Shown here: one piece after another, positions 22,986 to 34,366 of the stretch | Position numbering within the stretch: position 1 is the first letter of the stretch | Layout: every line of letters starts with the position of its first letter | Assembly: GCA_910584645.1 (NCBI GenBank) | Contig: CAJUAU010000009.1 | Coordinates: 1 to 64,000, forward strand | Length of the DNA: 64,000 nt | Source of the DNA: an uncultured Eubacterium sp. | GTDB taxonomy: Bacteria; Bacillota; Clostridia; Lachnospirales; Lachnospiraceae | Reading direction: 5' to 3' | The notes under the pieces: generated by a model | The model's database searches: none | What the model saw: the letters and a program-made list of their open reading frames with translations, nothing else | What the model was told of the DNA's origin: nothing | Translations under genes and position numbers: made by a program

Positions 22986-23699
22986 TTGGGTGAAAATAAG
23001 GTAGACTTTTATATACATGGTTACCAGGAAGTCCATATCGGCGATTTTTCCTTTTGGATCACCACGACCCACGTGTGTCTGGCTATTGTCATGGTGGTAC
23101 TCATTGTCTTTGCCATCGTGGCTAACCGTGTGATAAAAAAAGCGGATTACCGCAAAGCTCCCACCGGTTTCCTGAATGTATTGGAAATGATGGTGGAGAC
23201 GCTGGATAAGCTGATCCTTGACAACATGGGAAGAAAGCTGGCGCCGGTATTCAGGAATTATGTCAGCGCACTGTTTTTACTTATTCTTACCTGTAACTTG
23301 TCCGGCCTCTTCGGCCTCCGGCCGCCCACAGCGGATTACGGGGTAACGCTCCCGCTGGCGCTGATCACCTTCTTTATGATCCAGTATCAGGGCTTTAAGT
23401 GGCAGAAGATGGGCAAGATCAAAGGATTGTTTGAACCATTCTTTCTGTTTTTGCCTGTGAATATCATCAGTGAGTTTGCCACGCCGATCTCCATGTCCCT
23501 TCGTCTGTTCGCCAATATCTTATCGGGAACGATGATGATGGCGCTGATCTACGGACTGATGCAGAAGATCGCGATCATCTGGCCGGCGGCACTGCATGCA
23601 TATCTGGATGTATTTTCCGGATGTCTTCAGGCATATGTATTTGCTATGCTGACGATGGTGTTTATCTCCAATGCAGCCGGAGATGCGGCGCAGGAATAG
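22986..23699 (+). CDS. atpB: F0 subunit a
   Basis: 237 residues from a TTG start after AAAGGAGA. The five-helix ion channel subunit: N-L-S-G-L-F-G-L-R-P-P in the third helix region and, near the end, the conserved arginine in S-M-S-L-R-L-F-A-N-I, which faces the c-ring glutamate. The usual weak start may limit the amount of a relative to c. Confidence 0.95.
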   Translation: MGENKVDFYIHGYQEVHIGDFSFWITTTHVCLAIVMVVLIVFAIVANRVIKKADYRKAPTGFLNVLEMMVETLDKLILDNMGRKLAPVFRNYVSALFLLILTCNLSGLFGLRPPTADYGVTLPLALITFFMIQYQGFKWQKMGKIKGLFEPFFLFLPVNIISEFATPISMSLRLFANILSGTMMMALIYGLMQKIAIIWPAALHAYLDVFSGCLQAYVFAMLTMVFISNAAGDAAQE

Positions 23700-23757
23700 A
23701 CCATCCGGCAGTACAAGCATAGTTTTTACTGTAGTTTTATGTATAACATTAAAATAA

Positions 23758-24036
<279 letters not shown>

Positions 24037-24103
24037 TTTAACACAGATTTGTGTGCAAGAAAAGAATGATGCACAGCTATCTGTGCAGGAAAGGTGAGAA
24101 GAC

Positions 24104-24622
24104 ATGGGTGATAAAATATTTGGACTTGACTCCCAGTTATTAGTGGACACGGGAATTACGTTGATCGCCATGTTGGTTTTGTTTATCCTGCTTTCCTATC
24201 TGCTTTTCAATCCAGCTAGAAAGCTGATCCAGAAACGAAAGGATTTTATCCAGGGGCAGCTGGAGGAGGCCGCGAAGGCCCAGGCGGATGCCAAAGAGAT
24301 GAAGACCCAGTATGACGAGAAGCTTTCCCAGGTGGATGCAGAGACGGCAGAACTTCTTGCAGATGCGAGGCGCAAGGCTCTTGACAAGGAAAAAGAGATT
24401 GTGGAAAAGGCATCGGAGGAGGCCCATCAGATCAAAGTGCGTGCCGAGAAGGAAGTAGAGCTTGAGAAAAATAAGGTTCGCGACGAGATGAAACAGGAAA
24501 TGGTTCAGGTTGCATCTGCCATGGCAGGTAAATTCGTGGAAGCATCCATGGACAAGGATAAACAGGCGCAGCTCATTGACGAGACATTGAAGGAAATGGG
24601 TGATGAGACATGGCAAAGTTAG
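24104..24622 (+). CDS. atpF: F0 subunit b
   Basis: 172 residues after AAAGGTGAG. One N-terminal membrane helix (about 13-34) followed by a long charged coiled coil that forms the peripheral stalk (A-K-A-Q-A-D-A-K-E-M-K-T and similar). Overlaps atpH by 13 bp. Confidence 0.95.
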   Translation: MGDKIFGLDSQLLVDTGITLIAMLVLFILLSYLLFNPARKLIQKRKDFIQGQLEEAAKAQADAKEMKTQYDEKLSQVDAETAELLADARRKALDKEKEIVEKASEEAHQIKVRAEKEVELEKNKVRDEMKQEMVQVASAMAGKFVEASMDKDKQAQLIDETLKEMGDETWQS

Positions 24623-25155
24623 TTTCTAAGGTATACGGAGACGCTTTATTTTCGCTGGCGCTGGAGGAAGGCCGCCTGGATGAGATCTGGGATGAGGTGA
24701 AAGGACTTCGCGCCGCACTGGAAGAAAATAAAGAGTTTATGGAAATTATGGCACATCCTGAAATGACGCAGGAAAAGAGCAGGGATCTGGTGGAAAGCGC
24801 CTTTCACGGCAAGCTGTCAGAGACCATGATGGGATTTCTTCAGATTCTTGTGAAGAAAGGGCGTTTTGGGGAAATCCTGCCTGTGCTGGATCATTTTCAG
24901 AGTGAGGCAAAGGAATATAAAAAGATCGGTGTTGTCTATGTGACGACGCCCACGGAGCTGACCCAGGGCCAGAGATCCGATGTGGAAGAGCGTCTGAGGG
25001 CGACTTCCGGATATGACAGCCTGGAGATGAATTATATTGTGGAGCCGAAACTTCTGGGAGGCATCCGTATCCGCATTGGTGACAGGGTTGTGGACAACAG
25101 TATTCAGACGAAGTTAGAAGAGATGACTAGAAGTTTAGCGAAGGTCAGAGTCTGA
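24610..25155 (+). CDS. atpH: F1 subunit delta
   Basis: 181 residues. N-terminal helical domain with [10 protein letters not shown] and the C-terminal signature [16 protein letters not shown]. It joins the peripheral stalk to the alpha3-beta3 head. Confidence 0.95.
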   Translation: MAKLVSKVYGDALFSLALEEGRLDEIWDEVKGLRAALEENKEFMEIMAHPEMTQEKSRDLVESAFHGKLSETMMGFLQILVKKGRFGEILPVLDHFQSEAKEYKKIGVVYVTTPTELTQGQRSDVEERLRATSGYDSLEMNYIVEPKLLGGIRIRIGDRVVDNSIQTKLEEMTRSLAKVRV

Positions 25156-25183
25156 CTTCAAGGAAAGAAGGTGTTTGGTAAAC

Positions 25184-26698
25184 ATGAATTTAAGACCTGA
25201 AGAAATCAGTTCAGTGATCAAGGAAGAAATAAAAAAATATAGTACTGAGTTTGAAGTATCAGATGTGGGAACCGTAATTCAGGTAGCAGATGGAATTGCC
25301 CGTATTCATGGCCTGGAAAAGGCGATGCAGGGTGAACTTCTGGAATTTCCGAATGAGATCTACGGGATGGTGCTGAATCTGGAGGAAGATAATGTAGGTG
25401 CCGTTCTGTTGGGAGATACATCTAACATTAACGAGGGAGACACTGTGAAGACCACCGGACGCGTGGCGACGGTACCCGTTGGTGACGCCATGCTGGGACG
25501 TGTTGTCAATGCACTGGGACAGCCCATCGACGGCAAGGGACCGATCCACACGACGAAGGTCCGCCCGGTAGAGAGAGTGGCAAGTGGTGTTATTTCCCGT
25601 AAATCAGTGGATACGCCTCTGCAGACCGGTATCAAGGCGATTGACTCCATGGTACCGATTGGAAGAGGGCAGCGTGAGCTGATCATCGGTGACCGTCAGA
25701 CAGGAAAGACTGCTATCGCAGTGGATACGATCCTGAACCAGAAAGACCAGGATGTTCTCTGTATTTATGTGGCGATCGGACAGAAAGCCTCGACGGTGGC
25801 CAATATTGTGAAGACTTTAGAAGATAATGGAGCCATGGACTATACGACGGTTGTGGCATCTACTGCCAGCGAACTGGCTCCCCTCCAGTACATTGCCCCT
25901 TATGCGGGATGTGCCATCGGTGAGGAGTGGATGGAAGCTGGAAAAGACGTGCTGATCGTGTATGACGATCTGACAAAACATGCGGCAGCATATCGTACCC
26001 TTGCCCTGCTGCTCCGCCGTCCGCCAGGACGTGAGGCATATCCGGGAGATGTATTCTATCTGCACTCCAGGCTGTTAGAGCGTGCGGCGAAGCTTTCGGA
26101 TAAATTAGGTGGTGGTTCCCTGACTGCGCTGCCGATCATCGAGACCCAGGCAGGCGACGTTTCTGCGTATATTCCTACGAATGTAATCTCCATTACAGAC
26201 GGTCAGATCTATCTGGAGACGGAGATGTTCAATTCAGGGTTCCGTCCTGCGGTAAATCCGGGACTCAGCGTGTCGAGAGTAGGTGGTTCGGCGCAGATCA
26301 AGGCGATGAAAAAGATCGCCGGACCGATCCGTATCGAGCTTGCCCAGTACCGTGAGCTGGCGGCGTTTTCCCAGTTCGGGTCGGATCTGGATGCCGATAC
26401 AAAGCAAAAGCTGGATCAGGGAGAACGTATCCGTGAGATTTTGAAACAGGGACAATATGCACCGCTTCCAGTATGGTATCAGGTTATCATCATTTACGCA
26501 GCTACGAAGAAATATCTGCTGGATGTAGCCGTTGAAGATATTCTTAACTTCGAGAAGGGACTTTTTGAGTTTATGGATACGAAGTATCCAGAGGTTCCTG
26601 CGGCCATCCGTGATGAAAAAGAGATCAGTGATGATACCGAGAGGAAACTGATTCAGGCGATTGAAGAATACAAAAAGCAATGGGCTCATGATGCCTGA
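25184..26698 (+). CDS. atpA: F1 subunit alpha
   Basis: 504 residues from ATG 25184 (a TTG 9 bp upstream is in frame). Walker A is G-D-R-Q-T-G-K-T, and [13 protein letters not shown] is the ATP synthase alpha/beta signature. Non-catalytic nucleotide-binding subunit of the head. N-terminal M-N-L-R-P-E-E-I-S agrees with clostridial orthologues. Confidence 0.95.
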   Translation: MNLRPEEISSVIKEEIKKYSTEFEVSDVGTVIQVADGIARIHGLEKAMQGELLEFPNEIYGMVLNLEEDNVGAVLLGDTSNINEGDTVKTTGRVATVPVGDAMLGRVVNALGQPIDGKGPIHTTKVRPVERVASGVISRKSVDTPLQTGIKAIDSMVPIGRGQRELIIGDRQTGKTAIAVDTILNQKDQDVLCIYVAIGQKASTVANIVKTLEDNGAMDYTTVVASTASELAPLQYIAPYAGCAIGEEWMEAGKDVLIVYDDLTKHAAAYRTLALLLRRPPGREAYPGDVFYLHSRLLERAAKLSDKLGGGSLTALPIIETQAGDVSAYIPTNVISITDGQIYLETEMFNSGFRPAVNPGLSVSRVGGSAQIKAMKKIAGPIRIELAQYRELAAFSQFGSDLDADTKQKLDQGERIREILKQGQYAPLPVWYQVIIIYAATKKYLLDVAVEDILNFEKGLFEFMDTKYPEVPAAIRDEKEISDDTERKLIQAIEEYKKQWAHDA

Positions 26699-26712
26699 AT
26701 GGAGGGTTGTAT

Positions 26713-27624
26713 ATGGCCTCAATGAGAGATATAAAAAGGCGTAGAGAAAGTATACAGAGCACTTCCCAGATCACGAAAGCCATGAAACTGGTGTCCACGG
26801 TAAAACTGCAGCATGCCAAGGGGCGTGCCGAGGAGACAAAGCCCTATTTTGAAAAGATGTATGAGACGGTTTCCGGCATGCTGTCCAGATCAGGCAACGT
26901 GGACCATCCACTTTTGTCAGAACGGGAAAAGACCGGAAACAAGAAAAAGGGCGTGATCCTGATCAGCTCCAACCGTGGTCTGGCGGGGGGATATAATTCC
27001 AATATCGTCAAGCTGGTGACCCAGGGAGATTTTCCGGTGGAGGATACAATCGTATTTCCAGTGGGAAGAAAGGGAATGGAGTCGGTGCAGCGTCTGGGAT
27101 ATACATGTCAGGGGGATTATTCCGAAGTTATGAATAATCCACTCTTCGGGGATGCGGTCTCCATTGGAAAAACGGTGTTTTCAGCGCTGGAGAGCGGTGA
27201 GATCGACGAGGTGTACCTTGCCTATACCGTATTTAAAAATACCGTGACCCATATTCCAACGCTTATCAAGCTGCTTCCGTTTACCCAGGAGGATATTCAG
27301 AATATGGAGGAAGCTGCAGTGAAGCCGGAGGAGTCCGGCGGGGATGACGGGGCAAAAAAAGCCGAGGCGCTTATGAACTATGAGCCGGAGGAATCAGAGA
27401 CTCTGGGCTACATTATCCCGATGTATATGAACAGCCTTATATTTGGTGCGCTGGTGGAAGCCGTGGCAAGTGAAAATGGTGCCAGAATGCAGGCGATGGA
27501 TTCGGCTACCAGCAACGCCGAGGAGATGATCGACAAGCTTGGCCTGCTGTATAACCGGGCAAGACAGTCAGCGATCACCCAGGAATTGACAGAGATTGTT
27601 GCCGGAGCGTCGGCAATTGAATAG
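26713..27624 (+). CDS. atpG: F1 subunit gamma
   Basis: 303 residues from ATG 26713 after GGAGGG. Central rotor shaft: N-terminal M-R-D-I-K-R-R-R-E-S-I-Q-S-T-S-Q-I-T-K-A-M and C-terminal A-T-S-N-A-E-E-M-I-D-K-L form the coiled coil. An insertion rich in Glu and Gly (E-E-S-G-G-D-D-G-A-K-K-A-E-A) near residues 200-215 is unlike the standard gamma and may be a surface loop. Confidence 0.94.
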   Translation: MASMRDIKRRRESIQSTSQITKAMKLVSTVKLQHAKGRAEETKPYFEKMYETVSGMLSRSGNVDHPLLSEREKTGNKKKGVILISSNRGLAGGYNSNIVKLVTQGDFPVEDTIVFPVGRKGMESVQRLGYTCQGDYSEVMNNPLFGDAVSIGKTVFSALESGEIDEVYLAYTVFKNTVTHIPTLIKLLPFTQEDIQNMEEAAVKPEESGGDDGAKKAEALMNYEPEESETLGYIIPMYMNSLIFGALVEAVASENGARMQAMDSATSNAEEMIDKLGLLYNRARQSAITQELTEIVAGASAIE

Positions 27625-29097
<1,473 letters not shown>

Positions 29098-29178
29098 TAG
29101 CATGCTGCGGCCAATGCTGTATGCCGCGGGACAGAGACGGTACTGCGTTGTGAAGCCGTGGAAAGAAAGGATTGAGAT

Positions 29179-29607
29179 ATGGCAGAGTTGAAAAAATTCC
29201 GTCTGGAAGTGATTTCACCAGAGAGGGTGTTTTACACCGGAGATGTGGAGATGGTGGAACTCACGACCATAGAAGGAGAGATCGGCGTCTATGCAGATCA
29301 TATACCCTTGACCTCTATTGTAGCCCCTGGAGTTCTGACGATCACGGAATCATCAGGTGAGAAAGGAATAAAAGAGGCCGCTGTTCTGGAAGGGTTCCTT
29401 GAAATCCTGCCGGATAAGGTGACGATTCTTGCCCAGTCCTGTGAATGGCCGGATGAGATCGACATGAACCGGGCGCTGGAGGCAAAGGCAAGGGCAGAAA
29501 GAAGAATCAAGAGCACAGATGCAAATATAAATATGACAAGAGCAGAACAGGCGCTGCGTAAATCGCTGGTTCGGATCAACCTGGCAGAGCAGGCGCGGAA
29601 GCTGTGA
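29179..29607 (+). CDS. atpC: F1 subunit epsilon
   Basis: 142 residues. N-terminal beta sandwich with G-E-I-G-V-Y-A-D-H-I-P-L and C-terminal two-helix domain (R-A-L-E-A-K-A-R-A-E-R-R) that can inhibit ATP hydrolysis. Last gene of the operon; followed at once by a perfect terminator. Confidence 0.94.
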   Translation: MAELKKFRLEVISPERVFYTGDVEMVELTTIEGEIGVYADHIPLTSIVAPGVLTITESSGEKGIKEAAVLEGFLEILPDKVTILAQSCEWPDEIDMNRALEAKARAERRIKSTDANINMTRAEQALRKSLVRINLAEQARKL

Positions 29608-29614
29608 TCTGGTG

Positions 29615-29674
29615 AAGTAATTTCAGATATCTATGTGGTTTACTGCCGCAAAGAATATCTGAAATTACTTTTTT
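29615..29674 (+). terminator. Terminator of the atp operon
   Basis: Perfect 16-bp stem AAGTAATTTCAGATAT (29615-29630) with ATATCTGAAATTACTT (29655-29670), then TTTT. Begins 8 bp after the atpC stop. Confidence 0.88.
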
Positions 29675-29747
29675 ATCTAGTCCATTAGGATCACTGGGCA
29701 GATCGTGTCAGCGCTATGGAGCGAAAAATGAGGGGGAATCATACATT

Positions 29748-30785
29748 ATGAAATCGTTTATGATTGGAGAGATTGAGATCGGTGGATCCGGGAGACCGCT
29801 TGTGATACCGGAGATTGGGATCAATCACAATGGAAGCCTGGAGACAGCAAAAGAGATGGTACTGTCGGCACATCGCGCCGGAGCCAGGCTTATCAAGCAC
29901 CAGACTCATATTGTGGCAGATGAGATGGCGGGAGCAGCTAAAAAAGTAGTTCCAGGAAATGCAGATGTCTCAATCTATGAGGTAATGGCGAACTGCGCGC
30001 TGAATGAGGAAGAGGAGCAGGAAATGATGCGCTATACTGAGGAGCTGGGAATGGTATTCCTGAGTACGCCATTTTCCCGGGCAGCGGCAGACCGGCTGGA
30101 GAAAATGGGTGTGAAGGCATATAAGATCGGCTCCGGAGAGATGAACAATTATCCACTGCTGGAACACGTGGCGTCTTTTGGCAGGCCAATGATCGTTTCT
30201 ACTGGAATGAATGATCTAAAAAGCATAGATAAAGCCATCAACATCCTGGAAAAACATAATGTGGATCATGCCCTTCTGCACACCACCAATCTGTATCCCA
30301 CTACACCGGGGCAGGTCAGGTTAGGGGCTATGCAGCAGATGATGAAGGCATATCCCGATATACCAGTGGGGCTTTCCGACCATACGTTAAACAATAATGC
30401 CTGTATTTCGGCGATGGCTCTTGGAGCAAAAGTGGTAGAGCGGCATTATACCGACCGGATGGACAGACAGGGACCGGATATTGTCTGTTCCATGGACGAG
30501 AAGGCGCTTCATGAGCTTCTGCAGGCAGCTGGGGAGGTACCTGCTATGCTGGGAGGAACGAAAGAAGCTTTGAAGGAAGAACAGGTAACGATCGATTTTG
30601 CCTTTGCCACTGCGGTCACCATCGCACCGGTAAAAGAAGGAGAAATATTTACCAGGGAAAATCTCTGGGTGAAGCGGCCGGGGACAGGAGAGATCCCGGC
30701 GGAAAAATATGAGTCAGTTCTCGGAAAAAAAGCGCGTATTGATATCGACAGGGATGTACAATTGACCTGGGACATGCTAAAATAA
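29748..30785 (+). CDS. NeuB-family sialic/nonulosonic acid synthase
   Basis: 345 residues. The N-terminal barrel carries I-P-E-I-G-I-N-H-N-G-S and I-K-H-Q-T-H, and the middle has Y-K-I-G-S-G-E, V-S-T-G-M-N and G-L-S-D-H-T. The C-terminal SAF (antifreeze-like) domain (about 285-345) starts near A-P-V-K-E-G-E. Such enzymes condense phosphoenolpyruvate with an N-acetylated hexosamine to give a nine-carbon acid (Neu5Ac, legionaminic or pseudaminic). No NeuA, NeuC or Leg/Pse gene is in the window, so the exact product cannot be named. Its stop lies in a flank of the three-hairpin repeat. Confidence 0.85.
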   Translation: MKSFMIGEIEIGGSGRPLVIPEIGINHNGSLETAKEMVLSAHRAGARLIKHQTHIVADEMAGAAKKVVPGNADVSIYEVMANCALNEEEEQEMMRYTEELGMVFLSTPFSRAAADRLEKMGVKAYKIGSGEMNNYPLLEHVASFGRPMIVSTGMNDLKSIDKAINILEKHNVDHALLHTTNLYPTTPGQVRLGAMQQMMKAYPDIPVGLSDHTLNNNACISAMALGAKVVERHYTDRMDRQGPDIVCSMDEKALHELLQAAGEVPAMLGGTKEALKEEQVTIDFAFATAVTIAPVKEGEIFTRENLWVKRPGTGEIPAEKYESVLGKKARIDIDRDVQLTWDMLK

Positions 30786-30864
30786 GTTCTAAAGAACTTA
30801 TTAGTAAGTTGCTTACGCAGCTTGCATGTGCAGAAAACGTGCACAGTAATTATGCTAAAATAAA
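30774..30864 (+). repeat. Three-hairpin intergenic repeat, copy 1
   Basis: Three hairpins in a row: AATAAGTTC/GAACTTATT (30781-30789 with 30794-30802), AAGTTGC/GCAGCTT (30806-30812 with 30817-30823) and TGTGCA/TGCACA (30827-30832 with 30840-30845). ATGCTAAAATAA occurs on both sides (30774 and 30851). A second copy is at 55712. No T-run follows, so not a plain terminator. Confidence 0.8.
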
Positions 30865-30903
30865 GAAAAACCGAAAAAACTGGCTTCCGACAGGTGGTGG
30901 CAC

Positions 30904-30932
30904 TTGACAAAAGGTGCTGGAATTAATATAAT
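30904..30932 (+). promoter_or_regulatory. Consensus sigma-A promoter of the fapA-like gene
   Basis: TTGACA (30904-30909), exactly 17 bp, TATAAT (30927-30932): a perfect consensus match. It begins 40 bp after the three-hairpin repeat. Confidence 0.88.
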
Positions 30933-30987
30933 TTTAGTATACATTAAGTGGTTAAAGAGAAGCGATGATACCAAGAGGGGGGATCTT

Positions 30988-33504
30988 ATGACCAGACGGG
31001 AAATAGATTTAGAGATCCAAAAAAAGAATTATCAGAAGGAGTTATTGTTGTGCCAAAAGGCCGGCGGTGATATCGACAGGTATCGCCGCCTTTCATTCGA
31101 CGTACTGCAGCTGGAACAGATCCGAAGAGGTCTGGAAAGCGGTGTAGATGTAGAGGTATATCTTGATCCCCAGAAGAGCTGGTTAGAGATGGAGGAGACC
31201 CGTGTTTCCATGGAGACCGGTTTTGATATGCGCAAGTACATAGATCAGGGGTTTGACTGGATGCAGTGCAATGAGATCCGGGCAGGTATACAGGCGGGAG
31301 TAAGCGTTGCTAAGTATCTGGATGTCAGTTATCTGGCAGCCCAGATGAAGGAGATCCGGAAGGGGCTGCAGCAGAAACTGGATGTCTCCCAGTATGCTTC
31401 CCCCAAATTTGACTGGTTTCAGATGAAGGAGATCCGGCTGGGGCTGGAAAAGAAGATGAATGTGTCTATTTTCGCCAAGCCAGAATATACATATACGACG
31501 ATGCGTGCCATCCGCCTGGGACTGGCAGATGGGATCAATCTTATACCTTATATTGAAAAAGGTTATACAGGTAGTATTCTCAATGAGATCAGCCGTGGGA
31601 TCCGTATGAATTATGATATCAGTGAATATCTGAAACAGGGCTATGACGCCGAACAGCTCAAGCAGATCAATAATGCCCATGAATTTGGTGTAAACCTGGT
31701 CCCATATCTGCGGAAGGGAATTCATGGTGTACAGCTGCAGGAGATCATTGCCGGTCTGAAAGAAGGACTGGATGTGTCCCGGTATGCAGACATCCGGTTT
31801 AACTGGTTCCAGATGCGTGAGATCCGGTATGGCCTGGAGCGGAAGGTGGATGTCTCTGTCTATGCCAGGCCGGAATTTACGGCGAAGCAGATGGAGGTGA
31901 TCCGGAAAGGGCTTTTTGAAGGGCTGGATGTAGCTAAGTATGCGAAAATATATTTTGAGCCGGAGCAGATGGAAGACATCCGGCAGGAACTGGGTGAATC
32001 CAACAATGAGTTTTCCGAAGAGATCGAGCGGCTTCTGCAGGATACTGTAGAGGAGGAAGAGAAGCCGGGGAAACCGGTAGAACAGGCGGAAACAAAACCG
32101 GAAGAGACGCCAGACGAAGATTATGTTCTTGACCCCTGCATTGTTGTGTCTGAGGATAAGATGTCGGTTACTATGGATTTCTCCCTGGTAACCGGAGAGA
32201 TGCAGAAAGTTCTGGACACCCTTACGGTACCAGCCTTGATCCGGCTGCTGAGACATAATGAAGTCAAACAGGGAGTACACAGCGACCGCATAAGGGAGAT
32301 TGTAGAAAAGAAACAATTTACTATACCTGTCGTTGTGGCAGAAGGGAAAACCGCGGTAAATGGTGAAGATGGAAAATTCACATATTACTTTAGAAAAGAA
32401 TTAAACCGTAAACCGAGGGTGCTGAAGGACGGATCTGTAGATTATAAAAGCATGGAACTGTTTGAAGTCGTGAAAAAGGATATGCTGCTGGCGGAGTACC
32501 AGCCCGCGACCCAGGGTGTGTACGGATATGATGTGACAGGAAGGATGATTGCACCGAAACAGGGAAAAGAACTGCCGCCAATGACTGGTGAGGGCTTTAT
32601 GATGACAGAGGACAAAAAGCAGTATTATTCCCTGTTAGACGGCATTGTCGAGCTGAATACCCAAAATCATAAGCTGATCATCCGGAACCTGTACACAGTA
32701 CCCGGAGATGTGGATGCTTCCGTTGGAAATATTGATTTTAACGGCGATATTAATATATTGGGGAATGTGCAGTCTGGATTTACCATCACAGCGACGGGAA
32801 GTGTAGTGATCGACGGACACTGCGAGGGCTGTCAGATCCAGGCCGGCAAGGATGTGATCATCCGTAAAGGTTACCAGGGCAAGGGAGTTGGCAAAATTGT
32901 TTCCGGCGGTGAGATCATGGGCAAATTTTTTGAGTCAGCGACTCTGGTGGCAGAGGGTGATGTGGAAGCCAGCTATCTTCTGAACTGTGAACTGCGGACC
33001 CAGGGCAAACTTCTGGTAGAAGGACGCAGAGGTGTCATCATCGGAGGATATACCTGTGCCAAACAGGGGGTATCCTGTTTTGGGGTAGGTAATATCGCAG
33101 AGATCAAGACTGTTGTGGAAGTGGGCATAGATAAAGACGATATGATGGAATACCAGGAACTGGTGAAAATGATCGATAAAGTAGATGCCGAGCTCAAGAC
33201 CTGTGAAGCGGCGCTGCAGAAACTGATGGAGAAGCCATCAAGGGATGAGAAGTCGACGGAGTTTCTGGCAAGGCTTACCAAGGCAGTTTATACACAAAAG
33301 AGACAGAAGAAAGATTTGCTGAAAGAACAGTCAGTGAAGATGGATAAGATGACCAAACAGAGAGGTGCCCGCGTCCGGGTGACAGGAAGAGCTTTTCCAG
33401 GAACTTTGTTGTATCTGAATACTGCGCCGTTAGTGTTAAAAGAGGCGTTTTATAATGTGGATTTTGTGGCTCAGGACAATAAAGTGGATATGATATCACG
33501 ATAA
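30988..33504 (+). CDS. FapA-like (DUF342) protein with twelve 26-residue repeats
   Basis: 838 residues from ATG 30988 after AGAGGGGGG; a TTG further upstream is the -35 box. Residues 28-339 consist of twelve 26-residue helical repeats of pattern D-V-x-x-Y-x-x-P-x-F-x-x-x-Q-M-x-E-I-R-x-G-L-E. An acidic linker precedes the DUF342 domain (about 380-790), with the beta-helix part G-D-V-D-A-S-V-G-N-I-D-F-N-G-D-I and a C-terminal coiled coil (about 715-770). DUF342 proteins polymerise and include FapA (flagellar assembly protein A), but no flagellar gene is nearby. The repeat array may be a docking scaffold. The HD-GYP gene follows after 14 bp. Confidence 0.8.
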   Translation: MTRREIDLEIQKKNYQKELLLCQKAGGDIDRYRRLSFDVLQLEQIRRGLESGVDVEVYLDPQKSWLEMEETRVSMETGFDMRKYIDQGFDWMQCNEIRAGIQAGVSVAKYLDVSYLAAQMKEIRKGLQQKLDVSQYASPKFDWFQMKEIRLGLEKKMNVSIFAKPEYTYTTMRAIRLGLADGINLIPYIEKGYTGSILNEISRGIRMNYDISEYLKQGYDAEQLKQINNAHEFGVNLVPYLRKGIHGVQLQEIIAGLKEGLDVSRYADIRFNWFQMREIRYGLERKVDVSVYARPEFTAKQMEVIRKGLFEGLDVAKYAKIYFEPEQMEDIRQELGESNNEFSEEIERLLQDTVEEEEKPGKPVEQAETKPEETPDEDYVLDPCIVVSEDKMSVTMDFSLVTGEMQKVLDTLTVPALIRLLRHNEVKQGVHSDRIREIVEKKQFTIPVVVAEGKTAVNGEDGKFTYYFRKELNRKPRVLKDGSVDYKSMELFEVVKKDMLLAEYQPATQGVYGYDVTGRMIAPKQGKELPPMTGEGFMMTEDKKQYYSLLDGIVELNTQNHKLIIRNLYTVPGDVDASVGNIDFNGDINILGNVQSGFTITATGSVVIDGHCEGCQIQAGKDVIIRKGYQGKGVGKIVSGGEIMGKFFESATLVAEGDVEASYLLNCELRTQGKLLVEGRRGVIIGGYTCAKQGVSCFGVGNIAEIKTVVEVGIDKDDMMEYQELVKMIDKVDAELKTCEAALQKLMEKPSRDEKSTEFLARLTKAVYTQKRQKKDLLKEQSVKMDKMTKQRGARVRVTGRAFPGTLLYLNTAPLVLKEAFYNVDFVAQDNKVDMISR

Positions 33505-33518
33505 GGAGGTGTAATGGT

Positions 33519-34184
33519 ATGCAGAAAGGAACAGGGTTATTGCTCGAATATCTCATTTCTATGATAGAGAGCAGGGATTTTTTTGCGGAACACCACTGCG
33601 AGAAAGTGAGAAAGTTTACAGAGATCATGCTGGTGAAGATCCGCCAGTTCTGTCCGGAATACAAATTATCTGTCAAGGAGTGTGAGAATATTGCCTTTGC
33701 TGCCATGATGCACGATCTGGGGAAAATGACGATACCGGATCATATCCTTCATAAGCCTGGGAAGCTTACTTTTGAAGAAAAGCAGATCATGCAGAACCAT
33801 ACAAGGAAAGGCCGCCAGATTTTTGAGCATATACGTCAGACATTAAAGAAAGAAAATGCGGAATACGAATTGTTCCGCTGCTGTGCCGAGGTGTGCATGT
33901 ACCATCATGAGCGGTTTGACGGGGGAGGTTATCCCCAGGGACTGGCGAAGGATGAGATTCCCATATCTGCGCAGATCGTCGGGCTGGCAGATGCTTATGA
34001 CTCGCTGATCAGTGAGAGGATATATAAGCCTGCATACGGCAGGGCAGAGGCCTTTGAGATGATCATGAAGGGAGAATGCGGGATCTTTAACCCGCGTCTT
34101 ATGGAGATCTTTTCCCTGGTGAGAATGGATCTCGAAGATGTTCAGGATGATATCGAAAAGATCTATAGTGTAGAAAATAAATAA
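33519..34184 (+). CDS. HD-GYP domain protein
   Basis: 221 residues after AAGGAGG. HD motif M-M-H-D-L-G-K-M, then N-H-T, H-H-E-R-F-D-G-G-G-Y-P-Q-G-L (GYP motif) and L-A-D-A-Y-D-S-L. These are the metal ligands and signature of HD-GYP enzymes, which hydrolyse cyclic di-GMP. No sensory domain is attached, so input may come from the FapA-like partner with which it is cotranscribed. Confidence 0.85.
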   Translation: MQKGTGLLLEYLISMIESRDFFAEHHCEKVRKFTEIMLVKIRQFCPEYKLSVKECENIAFAAMMHDLGKMTIPDHILHKPGKLTFEEKQIMQNHTRKGRQIFEHIRQTLKKENAEYELFRCCAEVCMYHHERFDGGGYPQGLAKDEIPISAQIVGLADAYDSLISERIYKPAYGRAEAFEMIMKGECGIFNPRLMEIFSLVRMDLEDVQDDIEKIYSVENK

Positions 34185-34196
34185 TGTCAGCCAGGT

Positions 34197-34230
34197 GGCG
34201 GGGATTTGGATAGTATTTCAGATCCCCGCC
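34197..34230 (+). terminator. Terminator after the HD-GYP gene
   Basis: GGCGGGGAT (34197-34205) with ATCCCCGCC (34222-34230), perfect 9-bp stem. The T-run is weak (ATTTAG). Its 5' part shares an AGCCAGGTGGCG stretch with 48202-48219 on the other strand. Confidence 0.65.
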
Positions 34231-34366
34231 ATTTAGCTAACGCATTTTGACATGTTTATATGACATAAGGACATTCTTTATTTTTGCTTTTTTGATATGA
34301 TATTGTTATGGAATACATAGAGGATATTGTATTTTATGGACGGAAATTGTGAATGGAGGTAGAGAA

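Noticed and set aside
30904..30987. Upstream TTG start for the FapA-like protein
   Set aside because: That TTG is the first part of the TTGACA box of a perfect promoter. The ribosome site AGAGGGGGG points to ATG 30988.
31183..32316. 377-residue open frame on the - strand
   Set aside because: Antisense shadow of the 26-residue repeats in the FapA-like gene; no start signal.
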